64,000 nt of DNA from Polyodon spathula (GCF_017654505.1 NC_054535.1:45844664-45908663); one strand, 5' to 3'. Shown: positions 11,406 through 23,240, counted from the stretch's first letter. Notes: generated from the sequence alone by a model not told the origin. Program-made: numbers and translations.

Positions 11406-12149
11406 TGTGACAGAGATAAAATGATTCTTAGTGATACCTCTCCCTCCCAAGCTGTGAGGACGAAATGTAAAGGGAACAGAGTGCCCTGGACTGCATGGCC
11501 TGACAATTCATTCCTAGGGTTAGGTGGAAGTCAGCCATCTAGGAAGGGGCTCAGCTGCAGTACATTAAGTCATTGCCTCAGAGGGAAAGCGATGTGGCAA
11601 CCACAGATTGGAGGAGAAACCGCTGCACTTGCTATCCAAGGGGCCTGATTGAAGGTTTAAATAGGGGACGTAGCTCGGTGATCTGTTCCTTTGTTTATCG
11701 TTAAGAGAAACGCTGAAGGATGAAAGCAAAATAACCGGGAGTGTTTAGTGTTTGTTTGTTTTGTCAAGTCTAACTGTCCTGTTTGTTATTTATTAGACGG
11801 CTCACACGATCCAGAGCTGACACTACAGGCCAGCACACATCACTGCACCTTGTTTAAAAAAGCACTGTATTTACACAAGCACTTTAGCACACACTGTGGA
11901 CTCTGTATGTGTTTTTTGTTTCATTTGGATGTTTAAGAACGTGACTGTTATTATTTTGGGACCAACCCGTGGATTACAATAAAGCAATACATGTCACTGT
12001 ATTGCTTATCATCCTTGATTGTGTTTGTGAGTCATCAGACAATTGGATTTAAAAAATAAAATAACATTGCACCTGGTTTATCGTTATCTGTCTGTTCATT
12101 AATCACTGCTGCATTACTGCATCTGCACACAGTTAACCACTTTGCCACA
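11406..12149 (+). repeat. 5' LTR of the Gmr1-like element
   Basis: Starts TGTGACAGAGATAAAATG and ends TTTGCCACA. Contains an AATAAA at about 11980. The sequence just after it (TGGCGTGAACTGTGGGAT, from 12152) occupies the primer-binding position and looks like a degraded form of the tRNA-Leu-type site seen at 24273. Confidence 0.88.
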
Positions 12150-12155
12150 CATGGC

Positions 12156-13013
12156 GTGAACTGTGGGATGGATCATGTTTCACTTGCAGCGCTGCTGGAG
12201 GCGCTGGACAGCAGATGGGAGGTAGAGGAAAGATGGAGAGAGGAGTGGTACACGGTGCTGATTGAAAGCATCAGGCTGGCAATACTGCCCGCTGCACTGA
12301 TAGGACCCAAGATGACAGCTCCTAATGCCAGGGCACAAAAGATGATGGCAGAGGATGACCCAGAGGCTTACCTGGTCGTTTTTGAGTGGCTGACTACCAC
12401 TGCATCATGGCTCAAGGAATTCTGGGCAAGCCAGCTGGGACCCTGCCTGATCAGGGAGGCTCAGGCAGCCTACCAGGACATTACGGATGCCAAAGTTGCT
12501 CAGTATGACCTAGTAAAGCAAGCGATTCTGCACCGCCTGAACATCATGGGGGAAACAAACCTTGTATGGCTCCTTGAGTACAAGAGGTCCCCGGATACAC
12601 GCACTAGGGTTGTTGCACAGAAGTTGTGTAATCACATGGTGCACTGGCTCAACCCCGCCCAGAAAATGAGCTTGGAGATGGGCGAGGCGATTGTGGTTGA
12701 TCAGTTCTGTCATGTGGTTGGCGCCGAAACCCAGACGTGGACACAGTGTCACAAATCTGACAACCTGGAAGAGGCTGTCAAGCTAACCAAGGACTTCGAG
12801 CACTCCCTGGTTTCTCCCCAGGCCGGCCTACTCACCGTTCCAGCACAACAGAGCCACCCAGTACCACCTCCTCGCTTCACTCCACCATCACTGGGACCAG
12901 TTCCGAGACCTCCTAGGCCACTGACCCCAATGGGCAACCTTGACTCCCCTACATGGAGGCCAACATTGACCCCCAGCTGGGGTAGAGTTGCTGCTCCTAT
13001 CCCATTGCCATAA
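12156..13013 (+). CDS. Gag-like protein of the Gmr1-like element (SCAN-related)
   Basis: 285 codons, open. The central part (about residues 65-205) is an all-helical capsid-like region. It contains DPEAYLVVFEW, SQLGPCLIREAQAAY, YDLVKQAILHRLNI and EEAVKLTKDFEHSL, which resemble the Gmr1 gag from which the tetrapod SCAN domain is thought to derive (established idea; similarity judged by eye). The tail from about residue 225 is proline-rich. A CCHC knuckle follows at 13061-13102 (C-F-R-C, then H, then C, spacing 2-4-4) but in another frame after the stop at 13011-13013, so the original gag was longer. The ATG at 12156 lies just past the LTR and may not be the native start. It would form the virus-like particle core. 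Confidence 0.8.
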   Translation: MNCGMDHVSLAALLEALDSRWEVEERWREEWYTVLIESIRLAILPAALIGPKMTAPNARAQKMMAEDDPEAYLVVFEWLTTTASWLKEFWASQLGPCLIREAQAAYQDITDAKVAQYDLVKQAILHRLNIMGETNLVWLLEYKRSPDTRTRVVAQKLCNHMVHWLNPAQKMSLEMGEAIVVDQFCHVVGAETQTWTQCHKSDNLEEAVKLTKDFEHSLVSPQAGLLTVPAQQSHPVPPPRFTPPSLGPVPRPPRPLTPMGNLDSPTWRPTLTPSWGRVAAPIPLP

Positions 13014-13060
13014 CAGTAATGGGACAGATGTTTGCTCTGCTCCCTCCTTTCCCCTCTACC

Positions 13061-13102
13061 TGTTTTAGATGCCACCAGCTGGGACATCACGCCAAGCCAT
13101 GC
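13061..13102 (+). other. Gag CCHC zinc knuckle, frame-shifted
   Basis: Encodes CFRCHQLGHHAKPC, matching C-x2-C-x4-H-x4-C, the nucleic-acid-binding knuckle of retroviral-type nucleocapsids. It lies 48 bases after the gag stop and in a different frame, so the gag frame has been broken by a nonsense change and an indel. Confidence 0.8.
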
Positions 13103-13213
13103 CAATCTGTGATGGAGTGTGAAATGGCGACATGCAAGTTGGCGTCAGAAGTGGGTAAGTGAGGCGAAAATGGTCGGGAGGGGCCTTGTATTGTTGATGT
13201 AGTTTTATGGAAA

Positions 13214-13492
13214 GTGAAAGCCCACGCATTAGTGGACATAGGGTTTGAGCAGACCTTAATTCGGACAGCTCTCTTGGGTGGTGTGTCGTGGCAGCCACAA
13301 GGTCAGGTAGCTATCTCCTTTATTCATGGAGACAAGGCAGCATACCCCACCTTAAAAGTATGTTTATCAGTAGGACCGATAAAACGTCACCTAGTAGTAG
13401 GGGTGGCGGAAAGGTTACCACACCTTAAAGAATTAATGAAATTAATGGCAGTCTCAGCCACGTGTGTAAATGTGGCAGAAAATGTAAAATGA
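13214..13492 (+). pseudogene. Aspartic protease fragment of the Gmr1-like element
   Basis: Reads HALVDIGFEQTLIRTALL, where retroelement proteases have the active-site triad D-T/S-G; here it is D-I-G. A downstream LVVGVAERLPHL resembles the second half of the domain. The frame stops at 13492. Its position between gag and integrase is that expected for Gmr1. Confidence 0.65.
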
Positions 13493-13959
13493 GAAATGAT
13501 TGGTGATATTTTCCCCTTACAGGCTTACAAATGTTTTCTTCTGTTTTCTGTCTTAGAAAAACAAATAAAGAGAAGGACCAAAAAATGGAAGGGAGCATCA
13601 ATGAGATGAGGATGGGGTCTGGTGGGAGAAGTCTCGAAGGGTAGCAAATGCCAATCAAGGGAGGTTGGAACGCAGTGTGACCAGGGCAAGGTTACTGGGC
13701 CATCTAGGGCAGGAGCTACTCCAGTCCCTCTCAATATACCGGACATCTGGCACTCAAGTGCGGACATAGTGTGGGCCAAAATAATGACCCCTTGCTCGTG
13801 CAAACGTGGGGACAGGTCCAGTCTATTGAAGGTAAGGATGTTGAAGGCGCTGGGGTGGTAGTATTTCCAAACTTCATTATTAAGGCAATTATTGTATAAG
13901 GTAAACCTAGCCACGGGCACAGGACAGCCTGTAACACAATTGATGGTTCCCCCATCTTG

Positions 13960-14650
13960 TCGTCTTGAGATCATGAGACTGTCGCATGATATCCCATTTG
14001 CGCGGCACCTCGGAGCTGATAAAACAAGGGAACGGATATTGACTTGATTGTATTGGGTAGGGCTTCATAAAGAAGTGACGAAATATGTAGCCAAATGCCC
14101 AGACTGCCAGAGAGTAGCGCCGGGTTGAGTGCGCCCAACCCCTTTGGTCCCACTGCCGATTATTTCCACCCCCTTTGAACGCATTGCAATGGACATAGTT
14201 GTCCCTTTGCTACCTTCTGATTCTGGGTATACACATATATTAGTGGTGGTAGATTATCCAATGTGATACCCGGAAGCATTATGGCTAGAGTAGGGATACC
14301 CAAGAAAATCCTGACTGATCATGGAATGAACTTTTTGTCTAACATGTTACAGCAAGTGTAAAAAATATTAAAAACAAGTCCCATCAGGATATCTGTTTAT
14401 CATCCACAGATGGATAGCTTGGTGGAACGTTTCAATCAGACCTTAAAGCAGATGCTGAGACGATTTGTGAACCAAGAGCAAAAGCACTGGGCATTGTTCT
14501 CCCCTACCTCCCTTTTGCAGTGATAGAGGTGCCGCAGAGCTCGATAGGGTTCTCCCCATTCGAGCTCTTGTACGGCCGACAGCCTTGCAGCATCCTCAAT
14601 CTGTTGAGAGAGGTGTGGGAAGAGCACAAAGGCTCATCCAAAAATGTAGT
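13960..14650 (+). pseudogene. Integrase of the Gmr1-like element, broken
   Basis: Pieces in order: an HHCC zinc-binding domain (SHDIPFARHLGADKTRERIL, then AKCPDCQR at 14090-14112), the first catalytic block PFERIAMDIVVPLLPSDS near 14170-14220, ILTDHGMNFLS near 14310-14345, and the glutamate block LVERFNQTLKQMLRRF near 14420-14470. Stops interrupt it at several points. It lies upstream of the reverse transcriptase, which is diagnostic for Gmr1-type elements. Confidence 0.82.
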
Positions 14651-14939
14651 GTAGCATGTGCTCCTACTGAGAGATAGGTTTTGGATTTGGTCAGACGTTT
14701 GGCCCAGGAAAATCTCAAATCGGCTCAGGAGCCAAAGTAATGCTGCTCCTTCCCTGAGGTGATTTGGGCTATAGGAAAGATGAATTAGGAAATTAGACAG
14801 CCCTTTCACCGTAATGAACGAGAAATTTATCATGTAAATTTCTTAAAGCCCTGGCAAGTAAGGGAGGCCTTATTTATAGCCCTAGGTGAAGTACAGGATG
14901 ATTTAGGCCCCGGTCTAGAGACCTCTAGCACTAAACCAT

Positions 14940-15840
14940 TTTGATGGGGGAACAGTTACTTCCAGATCAGCAACGAGAGCTGCGTAAGTTAATTGAGGAG
15001 TTCAATGATGTTTTTTCTGATTTGCCCAGTAGAATATGCCATTATCTCTCCCCTAGGTCTCACGATGCAAGAGAGACCTTACTGGATCACAGAAAGTCAA
15101 CGAAGTAGTGTTAGCAAAGTGGTATGGGCGATGTTCAAACTTGAGGTGATTGAGCCTTCCAGGAGCAAGTGGTACAGTCCAATTGTGATAGTGGCCAAAA
15201 AGGATGGCACCAACCACTTCTGTGTTGATTTTTGTGAGGTAAACGCTATTGCCAGGTTTGATGCCTACCCCATGCCTCGGTTCAACAAGCTTCTCAATAG
15301 ACTGGGAATGGCTAGGTTTATCTCCACTCTGAACCTGAAGAAGGAATACTGACAGATCGCCTTAACCTGTACTTCTAGATAGAAAAACATACTTTAAACT
15401 TCTGAAGGGTTCTTCTATTTCACAACCATGTTGTTTGTGCTGCCCTTCAGAGACCGATGGACTAGGTTTTACACCCACTTTGTGAATATGCAGCAGCATA
15501 TATTTATGATGTAGTTATTTACAGCTCCACCTGGCTAGAGCATTGGCTAGGATCACGAACGTCCTTCAGTCTCTAAGGGTAGCCCAGCTGACAGCCAACT
15601 TGAGAAAATGTGTGTTTGCCAAATCAGAGACACAATATTTGGGATTTGTAATGGGAATGGAAGGGTGAAACCCATTGTCACCAAGGTCCAGGTTTTGGTG
15701 GACACGGCAATCACCAAAACCAAGGGTAGGATGAGGTCTCTCTGGGATTAGCTGGTTATTAGCATAGATTCATCCACGAGTATGCCAAAGTGGACAATCC
15801 CTTAGTTGACCTCACCAAATTCGATTAAGATGTCAGTAGA
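14940..15840 (+). pseudogene. Reverse transcriptase of the Gmr1-like element, broken
   Basis: The best-preserved part is 14993-15352, with VIEPSRSKWYSPIVIVAKK, then FCVDFCEVNAIARFDAYPMP and the palm motif FISTLNLKKEY. After the stop at 15350 the catalytic box survives only as YIYDVVIYS near 15508, where YIDD would be expected. The rest (fingers and thumb, to about 15840) is frameshifted. Confidence 0.8.
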
Positions 15841-15899
15841 ATGCCAGGGGGGAGTTTGATACTATTAAGAATAGACTCTGCCAGGCCCCACCCTCATCA

Positions 15900-16090
15900 C
15901 ACCAGATTTTACCAAGAGATTCATCCTCCACACCGATGCGTCGGATGTTGGTTTTGGTGTGTTCTTGTCCCAAAAGGTAGATGGAGTAGAACACCCGATA
16001 TTGTACCACAGCAAAAAGATGCTCCCTTGGGAGCGCAACTGCTCCACGTTCGAAAATGAGTGTTTGGTCATTAAACATCCCACTCAAGTG
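15900..16090 (+). pseudogene. RNase H fragment of the Gmr1-like element
   Basis: Reads ILHTDASDVGFGVFLSQK followed by PILYHSKKMLPWERN and ENECLVIKH, the DxSxxGxGxxL and WxxxE-type blocks of Ty3/gypsy RNase H. Frames are shifted relative to the reverse transcriptase. The 3' LTR begins about 190 bases later. Confidence 0.78.
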
Positions 16091-16282
16091 GTTAAGCACA
16101 ATGAAGGACAGCAATGCCCAGATAACTCAGTGGTATCTGGGATTGCAGCCCTTCATGTACCATATGATTCACCATGCAGGGAAAGAACACCAAAATGTGG
16201 TTTATTTTTCCGGTAGGGGGGAGTAATGGTAAAGGTAGATTCAGATGAGTGTTCCTTTGGCTCCACTCTGAGCAGTGGGATA

Positions 16283-17023
16283 TGTAACAGAGACAAAATG
16301 ATTCTTGGTGATACATCTCCCTGACGACTTGTAAGGACACAGTGTAAAGTGAACAGAGTGCCCTGGACTGCATGGGTTAGGTGGAAGTCGTCCATCTAGA
16401 AAGCGGGCTCAGCTGCGGTACATTAACTCATTGCCCCAGACGGAAAGCGATGTGGCAACTGCGGATTAGAGGAGAAACAGCTGCACTCCCTAACCAAGAG
16501 GGCATGACTGAAGGTACAAATAGGGAACATAGCTTGGTGATCTGTTCCTTTATTTATGATTAAGAGAATTGCTGAAGGACGAAAGTAAAATAACCGGGAG
16601 TGTTTAGTGTTTGTTTGTTTTATCAAGTCTAATTGTACTGTTTGTTATGTATTAGACGGTTAACATGATCCGGAGCTGTCACTACAGGCCAGAACTTAAC
16701 TGGACATCACTGCACTTTGTTTCACAAAGAACTGTACCTACACCATTCGCACTTTAGCATGCACTGTGGACTTGTGTATTTGTTTTGTGTTTCGTGTGGG
16801 TGCTTAAGAACGGAACTGTTATTATTTCGGGACAAACATGTTGATTACAATAAAGCAATACACGCCACTATTGCTTATCACCATTATTATTGACTGTGTT
16901 TGTGTGTCATCAGACAATTGGGTTTAAAAATAAAATAACATGGCACCTGGATTATTGTTGTCTGTCTGTTCATTAATCACTGCTGCATTCCTGCACCTGC
17001 ACACAGTTAACCACTTTGCCACA
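16283..17023 (+). repeat. 3' LTR of the Gmr1-like element
   Basis: Starts TGTAACAGAGACAAAATG and ends TTTGCCACA; collinear with the 5' LTR at 11406-12149. The sequence immediately after it (AGCCCAAACAAATTAAAT) is the same as that following the solo LTR in A1. Confidence 0.88.
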
Positions 17024-17519
17024 AGCCCAAACAAATTAAATACTAAATCAAGAATGTGTCCCACTCATAGAAAAGTGTATGAATCTAGGCTTGTGCTCCA
17101 GTGCCTGTAACGTTTTTCCTGCTGCAGTTTTCTGGCACTAAATGCTTAACCCCCCCCTTCCCGATTAATGGAAACACGCAGGTGCCAGTGTGGTCAGGCT
17201 GATGTTGTACACATGTTGTTTTATATTTTTTATTTGTATACACTATTTATTTGATTTATATGTTACTTATTGTTTGTGTGCACTATTCACTTGACTTATT
17301 TTGCACTATGTATTAAAGCTTTTGTTTGATTGCACTTATTTCATATTATGTTACCAGTGTATGTTTTTAGTATTGAGTTGATTTATTTAATCAATAAGAT
17401 TTGTTTTTCTTTTGCATTTGCCTTTCCTCACTGTGTATATCATTTGCAATTATCAGACTGACAATGAATTAACTACATTTGCACATGGAATTGTTTAACC
17501 CAAGCATATAAAACAGGTA

Positions 17520-17988
17520 TGTGGCATAGATGTGTGCGGTCAAGGCTGGTCAAGGGCAACAATAGCAAAACACAAACCCGGAAAGCTGCAGTTCAGTGCT
17601 TTGAGCACTTTTATTCTTTCACAAACAAAACAAAAAATTTAAACAAACAAATAATTTAAGAAAAAACAGCACCCAAGCACGGATATCTCGGCTTCTGAAC
17701 TAACCTCTCTTACTGTTTAGGGCTGGCATGCCTTCCCTGAACCATCTCAGCAACCAAACACACATTCTTTTGTTCTTAAATACTGTGGTTTCTTCTCCAG
17801 GTGGCTAATTGATCAATCGGTCCATTAGCCTCCTCAGAAAGATACCACACCAAATCAATTTAAATTAATTAACATGTGGTTGTGAAGAGAGTGGTCATCT
17901 TGGCTCCAGGCTGTTCCTCTACTGAGCCAAGATGGCTGCCAGCTACAAAAACACATATTTAACGGTGTAGGGCCTCTGTCCAGTCACA
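17520..17988 (-). mobile_element. Solo LTR, family C (copy in A2)
   Basis: Same insertion as 2464-2930, with ends TGTGGCATAG and CCAGTCACA on the plus strand and flanks AGGTA and AGGCG. Confidence 0.75.
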
Positions 17989-19586
17989 AGGCGTTATCTA
18001 GCTAGCCAGAGGAAAAGGAGCGAGGCACACACAGACCCAGACAGAAGACAACAGGAGCGACACACAGTGTGTCATCAGTTCCTGACCTGTGTGCATTCTG
18101 AGTAAAAGCACCTGTTCATTTTTACACTCTTACTCATTCTTTCCTCCACGTCCGGAATCTGTTACGGTATTATTATTAGCAATCTAACCTGCTTGTCTGC
18201 TGCTTAGTGATTTCTGTAAAAACAAGCTGTGTCTGGGTAGTTACATTTCTCTTTTGTTTGTCTTTATTTTATTAGCACTATGATCTTAATGAGTCTGAGG
18301 GCCCTTCGTCCAGCTGACCGCAGCAAACCGCTAGTGATTTAAAGAAAAAGCACGGAACTGCCGCTGGAGCTGCTGCAACAGACTACTCATCACTGGACTT
18401 TGGGGGAAAACATTGTTGGGAGGGCTGGGTGTGTGTATATATATATGTTACGTGCATTGGAAGCCTGTTGCCTTAGCAGTTGAGTTAGTAGTCAGTTTGT
18501 AATCAGTATGCACTTAAGTTAAGCGGGAGGGGTAGCGTATTTACCTTCATCCATTCCAATGTGCGGTAGAGGCTTTAAAGGGGAGTTTTAGTTGAAAGGT
18601 TTTAATCTTAGTGTATGAATATTTTGAAATTTTACTCCCCCCCCCCCATTTTTTTTTAATAAACTGCTGTAAACTTTCAGTTAGTTCATTGTTGAGTTAT
18701 TTTTTCATTCTGTCTTGCTGAACCCTCAAAATATAAAGAACCTGATATGTTATTAAATTAATATTTTGTTCTGTCCATTATCGCGCTGAACTGATCTTAG
18801 TCTGGTTACATACTAAAAATAATTCCTTTGTGTCTTCAATCTTTTAACCCATTTCTGTATGCTCCTGTTTGGGGGGGTGTTGCAGGTCTGTCACATTCGA
18901 TTTTAGTGTTTTGGAATCTCTATGGCATTTGTTTTCACTGGGATTCCAAATGTTGCAAAAAAAAAAAAAATACAGTTTAGATAAACAAACAAAACAAAGG
19001 CTAAACCAGAAAACCTGTTATAAAAAAAAAAAACATGGATTTTATCAACTCGAAAGCCCTTTTGATAGCTAGTTTAACTTTACAATTTGCAATATATATT
19101 TTGGGTGTTTAACCTGAAAGTTTACATGGTTTTCAGAAGTTAATGGGAAATCTTTGGCCAGAACATAATTGATTCAGTATTAGTCCATTTGTGAGCATTT
19201 GCTTAGGTAACAATTTTTAATTACAGGGCAGGCTTGTCATGGTGCAATCTTGCGCCAATCTTGCAAGATGTGAAAAAATGAGGCCAGCTAATTTTTGCTA
19301 AACAGTCTTATCCATTATGAATATCTTAGGGCACAGTGGCAATAATTTCTCGAGGATTTTACAGTGAGTGTACAAAAGGCAGATTAACAGTAGATATTAA
19401 CTAATTACCAGTTTAATCTTAAAGTTAAGTATATACACCGGCCGCATAGGCTTGTAAACAGTGTGCTCACCCCTATCCATTCCACCGCAGTTTTCTCTGT
19501 CCGCTCCGACTCGTCCACCCCAGCTTTGGCCCTTGGGTCCCCCTGGTGCATACTATGCGCTGACCATGCGGTGAAGGTAGGCACAA

Positions 19587-20090
19587 TTGCATAACACAAT
19601 TGCACACGATACATGGTGCCCAGCACTACAACGTCAGTGCACAGACACAGCGCCGCACGGTACACGGTGCACATGGTCCTTGGTGCCCACTGCTACTGTG
19701 CTAGTGCAGGAACGCACAGTGCTGCACGGCAATCGGTGCACGGTAGTCACAGTGCACACTGTGCTTGGTGCCCGCTGCTACAGAGCTATTGCAAGAGTCC
19801 ACCGTGCTGCACGGTACTCAATGTACATAGTGCTTCGGTACTCGGTGTGCACGGTGCTTGGTTCGCACAGTGCACATGTTGCACACAATGATCAGCTGAT
19901 TGCGACAGCGCCAGTGCATGAGCGCATGGTGCTGCATGGTACCCAGTGCACACAGTGCTTACGGTACCCGGTACGCATGGTGCACACGATGCACAGTGCT
20001 GACCTCTACACTAATGCAAGGCATACGGTGCTGCATGGCCATACTGTGCTGCATGGTACGCGGTGCACATGGTGCCCACAGTACTCAGTG
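19587..20090. repeat. Degenerate GGTGCAC/CAGTGCAC-type tandem array
   Basis: About 500 bases of irregular repeats built from short words such as GGTGCACACAGTGCT, CACGGTACACGGTGCAC and TGCTGCACGG, with no constant period. Long open frames in two directions come from the composition and do not resemble any protein I know. It directly precedes the DIRS-like gag fragment and may be the element's 5' region. Confidence 0.6.
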
Positions 20091-20275
20091 GTTGGGCGTC
20101 CAACATGCCACCTTGGCCCTCGAGAGGGAGGTGGCCTGCAGCATCTGTGCGGCTTTTCAGCCCCGGGTGAAGGACCGACGGTGGCTCTTGGAGCCCCATA
20201 GCCATTCCTCCATGAGCCGTCCCAGGACCCCCTGCTAGACATCCCTGATGCTCCCCCTGTAGTCACTCCCCATCT

Positions 20276-20960
20276 CTGCAGGCAAGAAGGGTGAAGCATC
20301 CAAGGCAGGCGAGGGACATTATGGACCTGAAAGCCCAGATGGACCACGTCCTGGCGCGCTTGGCGAAACAGGCACCTGCAGCCCCAGCTGCAGTACCAGC
20401 TGCAAGAGGACATGCTTTCTATAGCGGCCTCTGGGGATGGGGCCTCCTTCTCCTCTGACATGCAGGTAGGAGGGGAGCTCAAACCCCCTGCTGAGGAAGA
20501 ATCTGGCTTCAAGTTAGCCTCGGAATCCAGTGCTCCCCCGTTATCTAGCTCAGTTTTGGCACTGATGGGACGCACTGCAGCCTTCTTGCAGGTCCTCTGG
20601 ATGCCAGCGGCAGAACCACGCTGGTCCTTTTTCCAGACGCAGGCGATGGCTCCTCGCCCTCAAAAGTTCTTGGCCTTCCTGGACTTCATGGGGGAGGTTT
20701 ATGCCTCCTGGTATCGTCCGGCCTCAGGCCCTAGCATGCTAAAACAGGCCACACCACTTGCCTCTCTAGAAGGCGCGGAAAAGCTGGGCCTAGCAGGGTT
20801 CCCCCCAGTAAACTCCGCCATCACAGGTCTGGTTAAGGTCCTGTCGGTGGGTGGGTTGGCTAGAGACCTGGCATAAACGAACCCTCAATGTAGGGTGACT
20901 TGGCAACTCGCCTGTCAAACACGATGAGCATGCTTACGGCCTATATGGCTTATATACAGC
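20276..20960 (+). pseudogene. DIRS-type retrotransposon gag (ORF1) fragment, copy B1
   Basis: Encodes pieces known from fish DIRS-like tyrosine-recombinase retrotransposon ORF1 proteins. They are RDIMDLKAQMDHVLARLAKQ (20310-20370, separate frame), ALMGRTAAFLQVLWMPAAEP, an FLDFMGEVYASW block, GAEKLGLAGFPPVNSAI and GLVKVLSVGGLARDLA. After the stop near 20874 a further piece reads TRLSNTMSMLTAYM. Frameshifts near 20400 and 20875 break it. No recombinase or reverse transcriptase of the element is present. Family assignment rests on remembered sequence character and should be tested by search. Confidence 0.65.
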
Positions 20961-20989
20961 CTGTAGCTTTACAGTAAATTAATGTGATC

Positions 20990-23240
20990 CATCTGCATCT
21001 CCATCCATTTGCGTTGCTTTCCATCTGTCTGGTTTTGATTGCTGAAGTTTAATGCTGGCTCCAGGGATCAGTTTATTTCCCATCGCATCAGCACACACAA
21101 CGGCCACAATGTGGGCTCTGGGAATCAACCCAGTGAGATCTTCCCACCGCATCAGTATGACAACCGTTTGGATTGAGTTAAGTAGGGTACATCTCTGGGG
21201 TCTTCATGTGGGCACCTTCCATCCTCTGTGTTTCGTTGACTAGCCCATGACACCTCAAGAGGGCCTAACAGTGATTCTGGCATCCCTGCATGACCCCCCT
21301 CCATCCCCCACTCAACTCAGCCCAGCTTACTTACCTGTACATCAGCATAGCTTTCTTCCTATTGTGCTTGAGATCCCCAGACAGAATCATTTCATCTCAA
21401 CCACAGCCAGTTGCTGCTCCTTTCTGCTGCTTCAGATAAGTTCTTCACTGTGTGATGCAACACTTGGCCATCTCTGAGAAACCGGATTGTAGAGTGTGCC
21501 ACAAATCCTCGACAACTCACCTCCACTGGGTAAACCCAGACTCTCCATCCTCGCTGTTCTGCTTAAGCAGCTAGTTGAGCATACCGAAGTTTCTTCATCT
21601 CATACGCCTCATCCACAGCCTCCTCCCATGACACTGTTAGCTCTACCATATGAACAAGGCGTGCTGATCCAGACCACAAGACAATGTCTGATCGAAGGTT
21701 AGTGGTGGCAATCTCAGGTGGAAAAATAAGCCGTTCACCAATATTTGCCAGCATTTTCCAGTCTCTAGCAGCTTCCAGTTGTCCTGGGTGAGGCTTGGTT
21801 TTAACACCTTTTCTTGGCAGTTGCTCTCCTTGACAGAGGAATATTGTCTTTTGTGTGTAATGTTTTGATGGAAATGATGGCAACTTATTGGTCCGATTAA
21901 GGTTATCTTCCAGTGTTAAGGCCAAACATCACAGCACCTGGTCATGGCACCACGTAAACCACCCTTGGCCAAGACCCACCTTACATCCTGTCAAAATGTG
22001 CCTTAATGTTTCAGGTAATGAACACAAAGGGCATGAGGGATCCTCACCCACCCAGAGGTTTAGGTTCTGTGGTGATGGGAGAAGATCATATGTTGATCTG
22101 ATGAGGAAACTGATCCTGCTCTGTTCCATTGTCCATAGGTCTTGTCGGCCGATCTTGCATTGTTCCACATTTTCCCATCTCATCCATTCTCCCTGCTTGG
22201 CCTGGGAAATGGCCTTTACACACCTCATCTTCTCCTCCTGCTTTTGCACCTCATTGACTACCACCTTCCTCTGTTGAGCTGGGGTTGCCTTGTGCCATGT
22301 AGGAGGAGCTAAACTGAGACCAAGACACTCTCTTCCATGCTGAACTTGCCCCATACTATCACCGATTCAGACTTAGCATCTTAGCTAAGACTTACTTAGA
22401 CTTAGACTTAGACAGACTTAGCATCTTCCACAGCTTTCTTTGCCACCCACTTCCTTCCAGTTTTCAACACAGGTGTTGCCTCCCTTACACATCTGTCACG
22501 TGAATCTACTAATTTCATTTCCAGTCAGACCCTGGAGCACTTAAACTCCTCAATTAGAGCAGAGACTGGTAGCTGCAGTATTCCTTTACCATAAAGTCCC
22601 ACTCTGCTGAGGCAGCATGGAACTCCCAATCATTTCCTGATGTATGAACTGATTAAAGCTTCCAGCTTCTCAACTGTTGTCAAGGAAACCTCGTACACAG
22701 TCAGTGGCCACATCAGTGTTGGCAGTAGACCAAACTGAAAGCACCAGAGTTTCAGTTTGCCTGGTAAAGCGCTGCTGTCTATGCTCTTCAACCCTTCCAC
22801 TGCTTGTTGTCTAACTTGTCTCACACAAACTGTGTCCTTTAGATCCCTGTCGTACCATCTCCCAAGACTTTTCACTGGCTTCTTGGACACTGTTGGTATT
22901 GCCTCACCATTAATGTAGAACCTTTTATCTACTACTTTACCTTTAATTATTGATTTGGTGGGCTTGAACTGCATTCGTGCCCATTCAATGTTATTGGTTA
23001 ATTTGCCCAATAACTGATTAGTGCAGGCTACTGTTGTAGTCATTGTTGTCATGTCATCCATGTATGCTCGAATTGGTGGTAGTCGCATTCCAGAAGCCAA
23101 GCGCTCTCCTCCCACTACCCATTTTGATGCCCTAATAATTACTTCCATTGTCATGGTAAAAGCCAGTGGAGAAACGGTACATCCTGCCATTATTCCAACT
23201 TCTAGACACTGCTGAATTCTGAAGCTGAAAAACTAAATTG
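20990..23240 (-). pseudogene. Non-LTR retrotransposon with restriction-like endonuclease, copy B1
   Basis: On the minus strand the order is reverse transcriptase (23215-22500), zinc motif (about 22000) and endonuclease (21925-21400). Reverse transcriptase blocks include GCTVSPLAFTMTMEVIIRAS, RAYMDDMTTM with an intact YMDD box, FKPTKSIIKGKVVDKRF and SLGRWYDRDL. The zinc motif reads DPSCPLCSLPETLRHILTGC (C-x2-C-x8-H-x4-C). The endonuclease part has RSDIVLWS followed by VELTVSWEEAVDEAYE, the R-x-D/E-L-T pattern of PD-(D/E)xK-type enzymes of R2-like LINEs. The 3' untranslated tail runs to about 20990. The N-terminus is truncated at 23240 and stops and frameshifts separate the blocks. Confidence 0.8.

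Larger units (their letters stand above)
11406..17023 (+). mobile_element. Gmr1-like Ty3/gypsy LTR retrotransposon, full length but decayed
   Basis: 5,618 bases with LTRs at 11406-12149 and 16283-17023, and target duplications AACCC (11401-11405) and AGCCC (17024-17028), one base apart. Internal order is gag, CCHC knuckle, protease, integrase, reverse transcriptase, RNase H. Integrase upstream of reverse transcriptase is the arrangement of the Gmr1 group of deuterostome Ty3/gypsy elements, unlike ordinary gypsy elements. The pol region has many stops and frameshifts, so the copy is dead, but gag is open for 285 codons. LTR divergence of several percent points to an old insertion. Confidence 0.88.
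10232..19575 (+). repeat. Segmental duplication block A, copy A2
   Basis: The 3' flank of gene copy 1. Outside the 5.6 kb LTR element it is collinear with A1 and, reversed, with A3 (42030 down to 37540). The last 135 bases (19440-19575) match 37540-37680 reversed and are absent from A1. Contains a family C solo LTR at 17520. Non-element parts show no gene. Confidence 0.85.

Noticed and set aside
19587..20201. 204-codon plus-strand frame rich in Cys, Thr, His and Val
   Set aside because: It is the translation of the irregular GGTGCAC array and overlaps other equally long frames in both directions.
20006..20575. 189-codon minus-strand frame opposite the DIRS gag
   Set aside because: Antisense shadow of the GC-rich gag fragment; no recognisable protein.
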